Below are positions 35,388 to 43,347 of a stretch of DNA of 64,000 nucleotides, piece after piece. A model generated the notes under the pieces. It was not told the origin of the DNA. It searched no databases and was given only the letters and a program-made list of their open reading frames with translations. Each line of letters opens with the position of its first letter. The stretch's first letter is position 1. The position numbers were made by a program, and so were the translations under genes. This DNA is from CAZZKG01 sp964654825 (GTDB lineage: Bacteria; Gemmatimonadota; CAZMKB01), in contig CAZZKG010000003.1 in the NCBI GenBank assembly GCA_964654825.1, positions 48,328 through 112,327 of the forward strand, read 5' to 3'.

Positions 35388-36563
35388 ATGAACATCAAGA
35401 AAACTAGTATTTTCGCGGGTGTCACTGTCCTGCTGCTCGTGATCTCGCTGCCGGTGATGCTCCTGGCGCAGAGAAGCCGGGATTCGTTCAGGGGGGCGAA
35501 GATTCACATCGGAGGGGTCAATCCCGACCTCCGGGCTCCCAATCTGCTGCCGCCCGGTGAGGGGCCGTATCACAACGGTGAGACCCTCGTCTGCACCGAT
35601 TGCCACGTCATGCACGCCAGCATGCAGCATAATTACGCCGGCGGCACCGGGCCAGAGGGTGGAGTCGACGGGTTTCCATGGGAACCTGATCCCGCACCCA
35701 CACTGCTCAAAGCGCCTGATCCGCTCGATCTCTGTCTGGTGTGTCACGACGGAGTGACGGGGATTCCCGATGTCGTCGGGGAGGATGTCAATGGCCTTGT
35801 TCAGCGTGCCGGTGGATTTTTCGATGAACCCGAAGTCGAAACACCGAACGGACATGACCTCGGCAGAGATCTGCCGGATGGCTGGGAGTTCTGTATGCGA
35901 TGCCACTGGGGTGATCCCGAGGACCAGAAAGTGACCTGTATCGACTGTCACAACCCTCACGGAAACGGGAACCCGCGCAACCTCCAGTGGGCGTCTGATC
36001 CCGATGCGACACCTCCGGTCGGCCTGTTTGTCGATCCTGCAGCGGGTGATATGGACAGGTATGAAAGGTCGAGGGTGTCATACGGTACACTCAACTCGGA
36101 ATCACTGAGGGAAGTCACAAACATCTGCCTGGACTGTCACCACATATTTTCGGGAGGTACATACATCGATCCCGACGGTGATGGGATCCATTCCAGACAC
36201 CCGACATACGACAGTGAGCGAAGTTCGCCCAACAATATCCAGCAGGGTGAGGCCCGGGGCTCGACCAATCCTGATCACTGGGAAGACGGATCTGGATCCG
36301 GTTTCGACGGTACAGAGAGAGTGAAGTTCGTAGTCAGCGGGGCATCCGACTATGATGCTGCCCTCGTTGTCGACGCGTCGACGAACGGTGTGTTCTGTCT
36401 GTCGTGCCATTACGTGCACGGTTCGACCGAACCGTTCGCGCTCACCTGGCCGATCGAGGATGTGGTGAACTATGTCGGTTGTGACCAGTGTCACTACCTC
36501 GCTCAGGTTGATGAGATTCCGTTGAGCGGAGTTGTCAACAGGAGAGGATTTCAGACTCGATAA
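35388..36563 (+). CDS. Secreted heptahaem c-type cytochrome
   Basis: 391 residues from the ATG at 35388 (AAGGAG upstream); the longer frame from 35130 overlaps the 42-haem gene. Signal peptide 'TSIFAGVTVLLLVISLPVMLLA'-like (key: VTVLLLVISLPVMLL). Seven sites: CTDCH, CLVCH, CMRCH, CIDCH, CLDCH, CLSCH, CDQCH. It is related to the hexahaem protein at 23890 through 'CTDCHVMH', 'CLVCHDG', 'TPNGHDLG', 'CIDCHNPHG' and 'CLSCHYVHG', and carries one extra site (CMRCH). The final gene of the main cytochrome run. Confidence 0.92.
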   Translation: MNIKKTSIFAGVTVLLLVISLPVMLLAQRSRDSFRGAKIHIGGVNPDLRAPNLLPPGEGPYHNGETLVCTDCHVMHASMQHNYAGGTGPEGGVDGFPWEPDPAPTLLKAPDPLDLCLVCHDGVTGIPDVVGEDVNGLVQRAGGFFDEPEVETPNGHDLGRDLPDGWEFCMRCHWGDPEDQKVTCIDCHNPHGNGNPRNLQWASDPDATPPVGLFVDPAAGDMDRYERSRVSYGTLNSESLREVTNICLDCHHIFSGGTYIDPDGDGIHSRHPTYDSERSSPNNIQQGEARGSTNPDHWEDGSGSGFDGTERVKFVVSGASDYDAALVVDASTNGVFCLSCHYVHGSTEPFALTWPIEDVVNYVGCDQCHYLAQVDEIPLSGVVNRRGFQTR

Positions 36564-36734
36564 CTCGAGAAAAATCTGCCGGAAATCCGCATCCATCTGC
36601 CGAAGAAGGATGATATTGCGGAGAGTTGGGAAGGAGGATATATTTAGGGCGATTTTGGCTTAAGTGTAATTCATGGGTAGGGAGGCGTGCTTCACTCTCT
36701 CTCTAAACACGCACTCTTCACCGTGGGAGGTAGT

Positions 36735-37280
36735 ATGAAGAAGAGTCTACTTGTTTTCCTGGCAGCGGGATTTGTCGCTGCTATGTTTCTCTCTCAAAGT
36801 GTCGCCAGCGCAGCCCAGTACGTCGGTACGAAAAAATGCAGGATGTGTCACATGTCCAAATCCAAGGGTGCTCAGTTTTCCGTCTGGGAGGGAAGCCGGC
36901 ATGCCGGTGCATATCAGACCCTGACCTCGGATAAAGCGAAAGAAATCTACGCGAAAGCGGTTCCCGATGGTACCGGGAATCCGGCGGAATCGGATGAGTG
37001 TCTCGCATGTCACTCGACGGGATTCGGGAAGGCCGCGGAGCTCTTCGCGGGCACATTCGACAAGACCGAAGGGGTTGGTTGCGAAGCATGTCATGGACCC
37101 GGGAGTGATTATCAGAAGATGATCGTCATGAAAGACAAGGAGAAAGCGGTCGCGGCGGGGTTGAATATTCCGACCGAAGAAACCTGCAAGGGATGTCACA
37201 ACGAAAAGAGCCCGACTTACAAGGAATTCGCGTTCGACACGTATTTTGCAAAGATCGCGCACCCGATTCCTGCGAAATAA
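36735..37280 (+). CDS. Tetrahaem cytochrome c554-family protein
   Basis: 181 residues with a signal peptide ending near 'QSVASAAQ'; GGGAGG precedes the ATG. Four sites: CRMCH, CLACH, CEACH, CKGCH. 'YVGTKKCRMCH', 'SDECLACHSTGFG' and 'GVGCEACHGPGSDY' are the hallmarks of the cytochrome c554/c-prime family, small periplasmic electron carriers. It could deliver electrons between the inner membrane and the larger cytochromes. It is separated from the main operon by 171 bp, may have its own promoter (none convincing seen), and ends at a good terminator. Confidence 0.92.
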   Translation: MKKSLLVFLAAGFVAAMFLSQSVASAAQYVGTKKCRMCHMSKSKGAQFSVWEGSRHAGAYQTLTSDKAKEIYAKAVPDGTGNPAESDECLACHSTGFGKAAELFAGTFDKTEGVGCEACHGPGSDYQKMIVMKDKEKAVAAGLNIPTEETCKGCHNEKSPTYKEFAFDTYFAKIAHPIPAK

Positions 37281-37309
37281 CGTCATAGAGAAGTTGTCAT
37301 CCAGACGAG

Positions 37310-37343
37310 AAAGCCCTTCACCGGTTCAGTGAGGGGCTTTTTT
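37310..37343 (+). terminator. Rho-independent terminator after the tetrahaem gene
   Basis: AAAGCCCTTCAC (37310-37321) pairs with GTGAGGGGCTTT (37329-37340) with one wobble pair, then a run of T. The A-rich start makes it usable on the minus strand for mobB as well. Confidence 0.88.
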
Positions 37344-37380
37344 CAGTTGTGCGCCCGGCAGTGCGTGCTTGCCGGGAGTT

Positions 37381-38061
37381 TTACTCGTCTGTCTCCGAGG
37401 CTTCTTCTCCGGCGGCCGTGTCCACCAGTATTTCGATCTTCCCGGGGGCATGGCACCCTTTCAGGGCGCTGATCATCCCGACGATCGCGTTGGTGAGGAT
37501 GTCCTTCACGAATCCCTTGAGGCCGATTTTTTTTCCGTCAACTCGGACTTCTATGTCCATTTTCGTTCCTCCCTTTCTCTTGAGGAGCTTTCTATCGATA
37601 AAAGTCACGAGACCTTCGATATCGTCGGGTTCAAAGTCAGGGGTGTTTTCCGCGGGTGATCCTCTACCCACAGTCGCGATGAGCCCCCTCCGGTTGAAAT
37701 CCGGCTCGTCTTCCTCTCCCGAGAGGTAGATCTTTTTGAGCGGTGAATGTTTAAATCCCTCGAGCAGGACCAGGTCCAGATCGTTCATGCACAGCTCGGC
37801 GAGGTACTGCGGTTTAAGGTTGAGATCGGTTGAGAAATGGGGCAGCGCGGCGCCTTCCGGCCCGACGAGCATGACACGGGAAGCCCCCGATTCGCGGAAC
37901 CGCCACGTGTCCGTCCCGGAAGTGTCGAGATCGATCTTGTGGTGTGAGCTCTTGATCACTCCGACCCTCACACCCCGGGCGATGAAAACTTCGACGAGGC
38001 GGGTTATGAGGCGTGTCTTTCCACTTTTTTTCGTGCCGACGATGGCCAGCATCTTGACCAT
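37381..38061 (-). CDS. mobB: MobB-family molybdopterin-guanine dinucleotide biosynthesis protein with C-terminal extension
   Basis: 226 residues. P-loop 'GTKKSGKT' (residues 9-16), 'VGVIKSSHHKIDLDTSGTDTWRFRESGA' (key: DTSGTDTWRFRESGA) and 'DLDLVLLEGFKH' are diagnostic of MobB, a GTP-binding helper of molybdenum cofactor nucleotide attachment. Beyond about residue 165 there is an extra segment of about 60 residues with 'FVKDILTNAIVGMISALKG', not part of E. coli MobB. No other moco gene is in the window. It is consistent with molybdoenzymes elsewhere in the genome, a typical partner for anaerobic respiration. Confidence 0.88.
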   Translation of the reverse strand: MVKMLAIVGTKKSGKTRLITRLVEVFIARGVRVGVIKSSHHKIDLDTSGTDTWRFRESGASRVMLVGPEGAALPHFSTDLNLKPQYLAELCMNDLDLVLLEGFKHSPLKKIYLSGEEDEPDFNRRGLIATVGRGSPAENTPDFEPDDIEGLVTFIDRKLLKRKGGTKMDIEVRVDGKKIGLKGFVKDILTNAIVGMISALKGCHAPGKIEILVDTAAGEEASETDE

Positions 38062-38190
38062 AGGATATCCTCCCGTGATATAAATATACGTTCGTTTCTC
38101 TCAATTTCAACAGGATTGGGATAATGGGCAAGGAGTGTAGTAAGTACAACTCTAAGATAAAGAGAAACACCTCCACTGCTGTTGAACGTC

Positions 38191-38219
38191 TTGACACTCA
38201 TCCGGCGGCGGGCTAGTTT
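38191..38219 (+). promoter_or_regulatory. Probable sigma-70 promoter of the second kinase/activator pair
   Basis: TTGACA (38191-38196), 17 bp, TAGTTT (38214-38219), 24 bp before the ATG at 38244. The -10 is weak. Confidence 0.5.
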
Positions 38220-38243
38220 AATCTCAGCAGGAGTCCGGTATAC

Positions 38244-39401
38244 ATGGATAATGGAACAAACAGGGAACCCGATGTTCGAAAATTAACATCGGTCACCGTC
38301 ATCGTATTTCTCATCGTTATCATCACCGTCCTCCACTACACAACACCTACAGCCCTGCCGATAAGGCACGATATCTACTACCGTCTATACTACATTCCTA
38401 TCATCCTCGCTGCATTCACCTTCGGGCTCGCCGGGGGTGTCATCTCAGGAGTAGTGATCAGCATCGTCATTTTTCCTCATATCCTTATCGACTGGGGCGG
38501 CCTGATGCTCCGGAACCTCAATATGATCATCGAGGTTGTTCTGTACAACATCGTGGGTCTTCTGACCGGCTTCCTCGTCTCATCGGAACGAAAGAGGCGC
38601 ATCGAGCTGGAACTCGCCCAGAGCCGGTTACAGGAATCCTTCAAGGAACTCGAGGAGAGAGGAGAAAGGCTTCTGCAGGTCGAGGAAAGTCTGCGTGCTC
38701 ATGAGAAACTGGCACTCCTGGGGGAGATGGCGGCGATAATGGCACATGAAGTGAGAAATCCTCTTGGCTCAATTCAGGGTGCGGCCGAACTCCTCACTCA
38801 CCGGTCCCGGGATGATGAAGAGGCGAAAAAGTACTCCTCAATCCTCATCGATGAAGTCAGGAGACTCAACGGTGTCGTCACCGGCTTCATCGACTCGGCG
38901 AGAAAGAATGAGAGTATTCGAGAGAGGGTTGACGTCAGCGGAGTCCTCCGTGATGTCGTCTATCTATATTCCCGGTCTGCGCTGAAGAAAGGCGTCAGAG
39001 TGAAGGAGTGGTACCAGGATGGGCTCCCAGCTGTTCTCGCGAACGAGGACATGCTGAGACAGGTGTTCATCAACATTCTTCTGAATGCCGTGGAGGCGGT
39101 GACCGGAAGTGGTGAGGTCTCTGTCAGTGCGAGTTCGAGCCTCACAGGAGTCCGGGTCGTGTTTCACGACACCGGCAAGGGGATTCCAGCGGATATACAG
39201 GAGAAGATCTTTGATCTTTTCTACACCACGAGGGAGGGGGGGACGGGGTTCGGTCTGGCTATTTCCAGAAGGATCGTCGAAGAACACGGCGGGCGTATAG
39301 AGATCCGGAGTACTCCGGGCGAAGGGACCGAAGTGATCATAGAACTCCCCGCATGGAATGGAGACAAGTGCAGTGAAGACGCAAGTGATACTCATCGATG
39401 A
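38244..39401 (+). CDS. Membrane sensor histidine kinase
   Basis: 385 residues. The N-terminal 115 residues hold about four membrane segments ('VIVFLIVIITVLHYT', 'YYIPIILAAFTFGLAGG', 'VISGVVISIVIFPHI', 'IIEVVLYNIVGLLTGFLV'). A coiled coil of about 45 residues follows, then the kinase core with phosphoacceptor H168 in 'AAIMAHEVRNPLGSIQGA', 'NILLNAVEAVTG' and 'GTGFGLAISRRIVEEHGG'. There is no periplasmic sensor loop, so the signal is probably sensed in the membrane. Its 3' end overlaps the sigma-54 activator gene, its presumed partner. Confidence 0.93.
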   Translation: MDNGTNREPDVRKLTSVTVIVFLIVIITVLHYTTPTALPIRHDIYYRLYYIPIILAAFTFGLAGGVISGVVISIVIFPHILIDWGGLMLRNLNMIIEVVLYNIVGLLTGFLVSSERKRRIELELAQSRLQESFKELEERGERLLQVEESLRAHEKLALLGEMAAIMAHEVRNPLGSIQGAAELLTHRSRDDEEAKKYSSILIDEVRRLNGVVTGFIDSARKNESIRERVDVSGVLRDVVYLYSRSALKKGVRVKEWYQDGLPAVLANEDMLRQVFINILLNAVEAVTGSGEVSVSASSSLTGVRVVFHDTGKGIPADIQEKIFDLFYTTREGGTGFGLAISRRIVEEHGGRIEIRSTPGEGTEVIIELPAWNGDKCSEDASDTHR

Positions 39402-40767
39402 TGACAGGAACCTGAACGAGATACTGTCCGCTCATCTGAGAGACGGCGACTATGAGGTGTACTCCTTCACCAATCCGATTGAGGGAATGAAGCAGTTGAG
39501 AACGGACGGGTACTCTCTTGTCATAAGTGACATGAAAATGGAACCGGTGGATGGCCTTACGGTTCTCGCCGAAGCGAAAAGAATCAATCCCGATGTACCG
39601 GTGATCATGATCACCGGGCACGCCACGGTAAAGAACGCCGTGCAATCCATGAAACTCGGGGCTTACGACTACATCACCAAGCCGTTTTCGCGGGAGGAAT
39701 TCCTCCACATCGTGGGAAACGCCGTCGATCACTTCAACCTCAGAGAGGAGAACCGGCGTCTCAGGCGGGACCTTTCGGGCCGCTATGATTTTTCTTCGAT
39801 TGTCGGGAGAAGCGCTGCCCTCACGAAGGTCTTCAGTCTGATGGAGAAAGCGCTCGACAATAACGTCACCGTTCTCATCACCGGCGAGAGCGGCACAGGC
39901 AAGGAGCTCGTCGCGAGAGCGATCCATTACAACGGCATCAGAAAGCACATGCCGTTCATCGTCGTTAACTGTGCCTCCATCCCCGACACTCTGATCGAGT
40001 CCGAACTCTTCGGCCACGTGAGGGGCGCCTTCACAGGAGCACTTAAGGACAGAAAGGGAAAGTTCCAGACAGCCGACGGGGGGACCATATTCCTCGACGA
40101 GATCGGGGATCTCAAGCTCGATCTCCAGGCAAAGCTTCTGAGGGTCCTGCAGGAAGGCGAATTTGAGCGGCTCGGTGAGGGAAAGCCGGTGCAGGTGGAT
40201 GTTCGGGTGATCGCCGCGACGAACAGGCATATCGAGGAGATGGAAAAAACGGGGACTTTCCGTGAAGATCTGTACTACCGGGTATCTGTGTTCCCGATAC
40301 AGCTCCCCCCGCTCAGAGAGAGAAGAGACGACATCCCCCTCCTAACGGACTTTTTTTTGAAGAAGTATTCCAGCGGGGACACCGCTCCCCGGATCGACAG
40401 GGAAACCGAGGAAGTACTCTCCCGTTATGACTGGCCGGGAAATGTCAGAGAACTCGAAAATGTGATCGAACGTTCACTCATCCTTTCCAGGGGAGAGGCG
40501 ATCGGTGTCGCTCACCTCCCGGAGAAGCTCACGGAATCGAAGCTCTGGTGTGCGAACCTGTTCGAAATACCGGAGGGAGGGGTCGAGCTCGAAGAACTCG
40601 AAAAAAGCCTCATCCTCCAGGCTCTCCACAAGACTGGCGGGAACAGATCCCGAGCCGCTCGTCTCCTCGGCCTCTCACGGCCGACTCTCCTCTACCGCCT
40701 GGAAAAATACGACCTGGTGGGGGAGGAGAAGATGAAGAAAGGGCCGTCGGGAGACCCGGCAGTCTGA
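39358..40767 (+). CDS. NtrC-family sigma-54 activator (REC-AAA+-Fis)
   Basis: 469 residues from the ATG at 39358; the GTG at 39373 has a better placed GGAG and is an equally good start (464 residues). Receiver with 'VILIDDDRNL', phosphoacceptor in 'LVISDMKMEPVDG' and Lys in 'YITKPFS'. AAA+ with Walker A 'GESGTGKE', loop 'GAFTGA', 'GGTIFLDEIGDL' and 'YDWPGNVRELENVIERS'. C-terminal Fis helix-turn-helix 'NRSRAARLLGLSRPTLLYRLEKYDL' (key: AARLLGLSRPTLLYRL). It competes with the activator at 20705 as candidate regulator of the sigma-54 promoters seen here. Confidence 0.95.
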   Translation: METSAVKTQVILIDDDRNLNEILSAHLRDGDYEVYSFTNPIEGMKQLRTDGYSLVISDMKMEPVDGLTVLAEAKRINPDVPVIMITGHATVKNAVQSMKLGAYDYITKPFSREEFLHIVGNAVDHFNLREENRRLRRDLSGRYDFSSIVGRSAALTKVFSLMEKALDNNVTVLITGESGTGKELVARAIHYNGIRKHMPFIVVNCASIPDTLIESELFGHVRGAFTGALKDRKGKFQTADGGTIFLDEIGDLKLDLQAKLLRVLQEGEFERLGEGKPVQVDVRVIAATNRHIEEMEKTGTFREDLYYRVSVFPIQLPPLRERRDDIPLLTDFFLKKYSSGDTAPRIDRETEEVLSRYDWPGNVRELENVIERSLILSRGEAIGVAHLPEKLTESKLWCANLFEIPEGGVELEELEKSLILQALHKTGGNRSRAARLLGLSRPTLLYRLEKYDLVGEEKMKKGPSGDPAV

Positions 40768-40966
40768 CATTTCACCTCTGCCTCTCTCATCTTTCCTGTG
40801 AATGCCGCCATCACCGGTTCAAGTCAAAATCTTGAAACAGAACTTCCGTCTGGGAACACATCTTCGTCCGAGCTGTACCGAGACACCGGCAAATCTTTGA
40901 CGGGATGGTCATCCAGGCCGGAGATCTGAAGTAGAAACAGGCACCGTCCCGAGGTTCAGACTGTGG

Positions 40967-40995
40967 TTGAAAAACAGCAAAGCAGTTGGTATATT
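40967..40995 (+). promoter_or_regulatory. Sigma-70 promoter of the flavoprotein/aminotransferase unit
   Basis: TTGAAA (40967-40972), 17 bp, TATATT (40990-40995), about 35 bp before the ATG at 41030. The remaining gap from 40768 shows nothing else. Confidence 0.65.
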
Positions 40996-41029
40996 CTCAT
41001 CAGCTCCGTGGATTCACCAGGATATAATT

Positions 41030-42163
41030 ATGAAGGGTTGCACTGAGACAGATGCCTTCGTCGTAGGACTCGGGCCGGCGGGATCGACCTGCGCGTGGCT
41101 TCTTGCGATCATGGGGCTCTCGGTCATCGGCATCGATCGCAGCGGTTTCCCACGGATCAAGCCGTGCGGCGGCTGTATCAGCGACAGGTTGAGGAAAATG
41201 ATGGGACCGGCGGTCGAAGATGCAGTGGAGAGGGAGTACTATGGATCAGTACTCGTTTATAGAGACGGGGAGGAACTTGCTTTCAGGTCGGATTCACCCG
41301 TGGCCTATGGTATCGGCAGGGAAGTCCTCGATTCTCTATTACTCGGCCGGGCACGCAGAGCCGGTGTCGAAGTAAACCTCGGCGAACGTTTTCTGACGGC
41401 TGTAGTTGAAGAAAATTTTATCGAAGTTCGCACAAATGAAAGATCGTACCGTGTACGATACCTGGTGGGAGCCGACGGAGCGGGCGGGACCGTGTCGAGA
41501 ATGGTGCGAGGTGAAGCGCCCGCCATGATTGCCTACGACGTGAGGATCGACGGGTGGCCGTTCGACAGTCCCCGGGATATGCTGAGGATCTATTTCGGGA
41601 GCGTACCGGGAGGTTACGGCTGGGCGTTTCCGAAAAACGGATACACCTCCTTGGGCATCGTCACATCCACGGTAAAGGGTGCAAAGACCCGTGATCTCCT
41701 CGACGGGTTCCTCCGTGAGACGATAGGTCTGGACCGCACAGGATCGGTTGAGGTGAGAGGCGGCCTGATCCCCCTTCACCGGAAGGGGAAGCTGCACAGA
41801 TTATCACTTAAACGGATAGTTCTAGTGGGGGATTCCGGTGGTTTCGTCGATCCGTTCCTCGCCGAAGGGATTTCGTATGCGGTGCAAAGTGCCATGCTTG
41901 CGGCGCCGATCATCGTGAGTGCCTGTGAACGGGGAGATGGGGACTTGAGTCTGTATGATACGGCAGCCAGAGATGTTTTTTATACTGCATTCGATTCCGC
42001 AGGTACACTGGCGAGATATGTCTACACTTTTCCGAGATTGTCATTCCTCGTTATGAAGAAAAAAAAAGAGATAGCCGGAGATCTCTTTCAGCTCATACGG
42101 GGTAATACTGTATATCAGGAATTCATCGGCCGGTTCAAAGCTTCGATCGGTTCGATTCTCTGA
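41030..42163 (+). CDS. Geranylgeranyl-reductase-type FAD-dependent oxidoreductase
   Basis: 377 residues from the ATG at 41030; the longer frame starts on the -35 box. FAD-binding 'FVVGLGPAGSTCAWLLA' at the N-terminus, 'GFPRIKPCGGCIS' with the CGG motif typical of this family, 'LVGADGAGGTVSRM', 'GYGWAFPKNG' and 'IVLVGDSGGFVDPFLAEGISYAVQSA' (key: GDSGGFVDPFLAEGI). Family members saturate polyprenyl chains of quinones, chlorophyll or lipids, so a menaquinone- or lipid-modifying role is plausible but unproven. It is followed 14 bp later by an aminotransferase gene. Confidence 0.88.
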   Translation: MKGCTETDAFVVGLGPAGSTCAWLLAIMGLSVIGIDRSGFPRIKPCGGCISDRLRKMMGPAVEDAVEREYYGSVLVYRDGEELAFRSDSPVAYGIGREVLDSLLLGRARRAGVEVNLGERFLTAVVEENFIEVRTNERSYRVRYLVGADGAGGTVSRMVRGEAPAMIAYDVRIDGWPFDSPRDMLRIYFGSVPGGYGWAFPKNGYTSLGIVTSTVKGAKTRDLLDGFLRETIGLDRTGSVEVRGGLIPLHRKGKLHRLSLKRIVLVGDSGGFVDPFLAEGISYAVQSAMLAAPIIVSACERGDGDLSLYDTAARDVFYTAFDSAGTLARYVYTFPRLSFLVMKKKKEIAGDLFQLIRGNTVYQEFIGRFKASIGSIL

Positions 42164-42177
42164 GAGGGGAGGATGTT

Positions 42178-43320
42178 TTGAATCATATCGACAGGGACGA
42201 ATTGAAGGAATTGCGTGCTCTGTTCCCGCACGCTGCAAAACGAATTTACTTCAACCACGCTGCGGTGTCACCGCTCTCACGCCGTGTCACGGATGGCATT
42301 AATGCCTTTCTCGATGCGAGGTCGAGCGGCTGGATCGATGATTTCGAACACTGCCTGTCGGTCATTCGGGAAACGAAGGATCTCCTTGCTTCCCTGATCG
42401 GCGCCGACAGCAGGGACATCGCACTTCTGAAAAACACATCAGAAGGGCTCAACGTCATCGCGAACGGACTGGACTGGCACGAAGGGGATCGTGTGCTCCT
42501 GAACGACCGGGAGTTCCCGGTTAATGTGTATCCCTTCCTCAATCTGAGGGATCGGGGAGTCGAGGTGGATTTCGCGAAGTGCGCGGACGGCCGGATCGAA
42601 CTGGAAACTCTCGAGAAGTCCATCAGTGATCGGACACGGCTCCTCTCCATAAGTCACGTGTCATTTCTCTCCGGCTTCAGGGTCGATCTCCAGAGGCTCA
42701 CCTCGCTGTGCAGGGAGCACGAGGTGCGCCTGTCCGTCGATGCCATCCAGTCGGTTGGTGCAGTGAAGATCGATGTGACGGGGTGCGGGATCGATTTTCT
42801 CTCGTGCGGAGGTCACAAGTGGCTCATGTCACCACTGGGGACAGGCCTCCTCTATGTCAGGAGGGAACTCCTCGACGTCATCAGGCCGGCGTATGTTAGC
42901 TGGCTCAGCATGAAGAATCCGTTCGATTTTCTGCGATATGAGCAGGATCTCAGGGACGACGCCGGCCGGTTCGAGTACTCGGCACAGAACTTCATGGGGA
43001 TCGTGGGGATGAGGGAGGCGGTCAGGTTGATCCTCGAGGTCGGTGTCGAGAAGATAGAAGCTCACATCTTTTCTCTGCTGGACTATCTCTCTGAGCACCT
43101 CTCCACGATGGGGGTCGAGGTGTTGAGTTCCTTCCCGCAGTCCGAACGCTCGGGGATTCTCCAGTTCCTCGTTCCGGATGCCTGTGGGCTGGCCGGGAAA
43201 CTTGCTCTCGAGAACATCACCGTTTCTGTCAGAGAAGGGACAATCAGAGTTTCACCACATTTTTATAACTCACCGGAAGAGATGGAAACATTCATATCAA
43301 CTCTGAGGCGCTTCCTCTGA
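42178..43320 (+). CDS. Class V aminotransferase (cysteine desulfurase / isopenicillin-N-epimerase-like)
   Basis: 380 residues, TTG start with GGGGAGGA upstream. PLP enzyme of fold type I: 'FNHAAVSPLSRRV' at the N-terminus, 'NTSEGLNVIANGLDW', 'LSVDAIQSVGAVKIDV' and the PLP lysine K214 in 'CGGHKWLMSPLGTGLLYV'. It lacks the flexible cysteine loop that would mark a dedicated IscS/SufS desulfurase; the C-terminal 'SGILQF' lies where that loop is found. The substrate is unknown. Co-transcribed with the flavoprotein and the DUF4139 gene (27-bp gap). Confidence 0.88.
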   Translation: MNHIDRDELKELRALFPHAAKRIYFNHAAVSPLSRRVTDGINAFLDARSSGWIDDFEHCLSVIRETKDLLASLIGADSRDIALLKNTSEGLNVIANGLDWHEGDRVLLNDREFPVNVYPFLNLRDRGVEVDFAKCADGRIELETLEKSISDRTRLLSISHVSFLSGFRVDLQRLTSLCREHEVRLSVDAIQSVGAVKIDVTGCGIDFLSCGGHKWLMSPLGTGLLYVRRELLDVIRPAYVSWLSMKNPFDFLRYEQDLRDDAGRFEYSAQNFMGIVGMREAVRLILEVGVEKIEAHIFSLLDYLSEHLSTMGVEVLSSFPQSERSGILQFLVPDACGLAGKLALENITVSVREGTIRVSPHFYNSPEEMETFISTLRRFL

Positions 43321-43347
43321 CTGGAAGCCGGAAGAAAGGAGCCTGCC

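Noticed and set aside
42178..43320. Aminotransferase as the selenocysteine lyase or SufS partner of selA
   Set aside because: The catalytic cysteine loop of those enzymes is not evident, and it lies in a separate transcription unit from selA.
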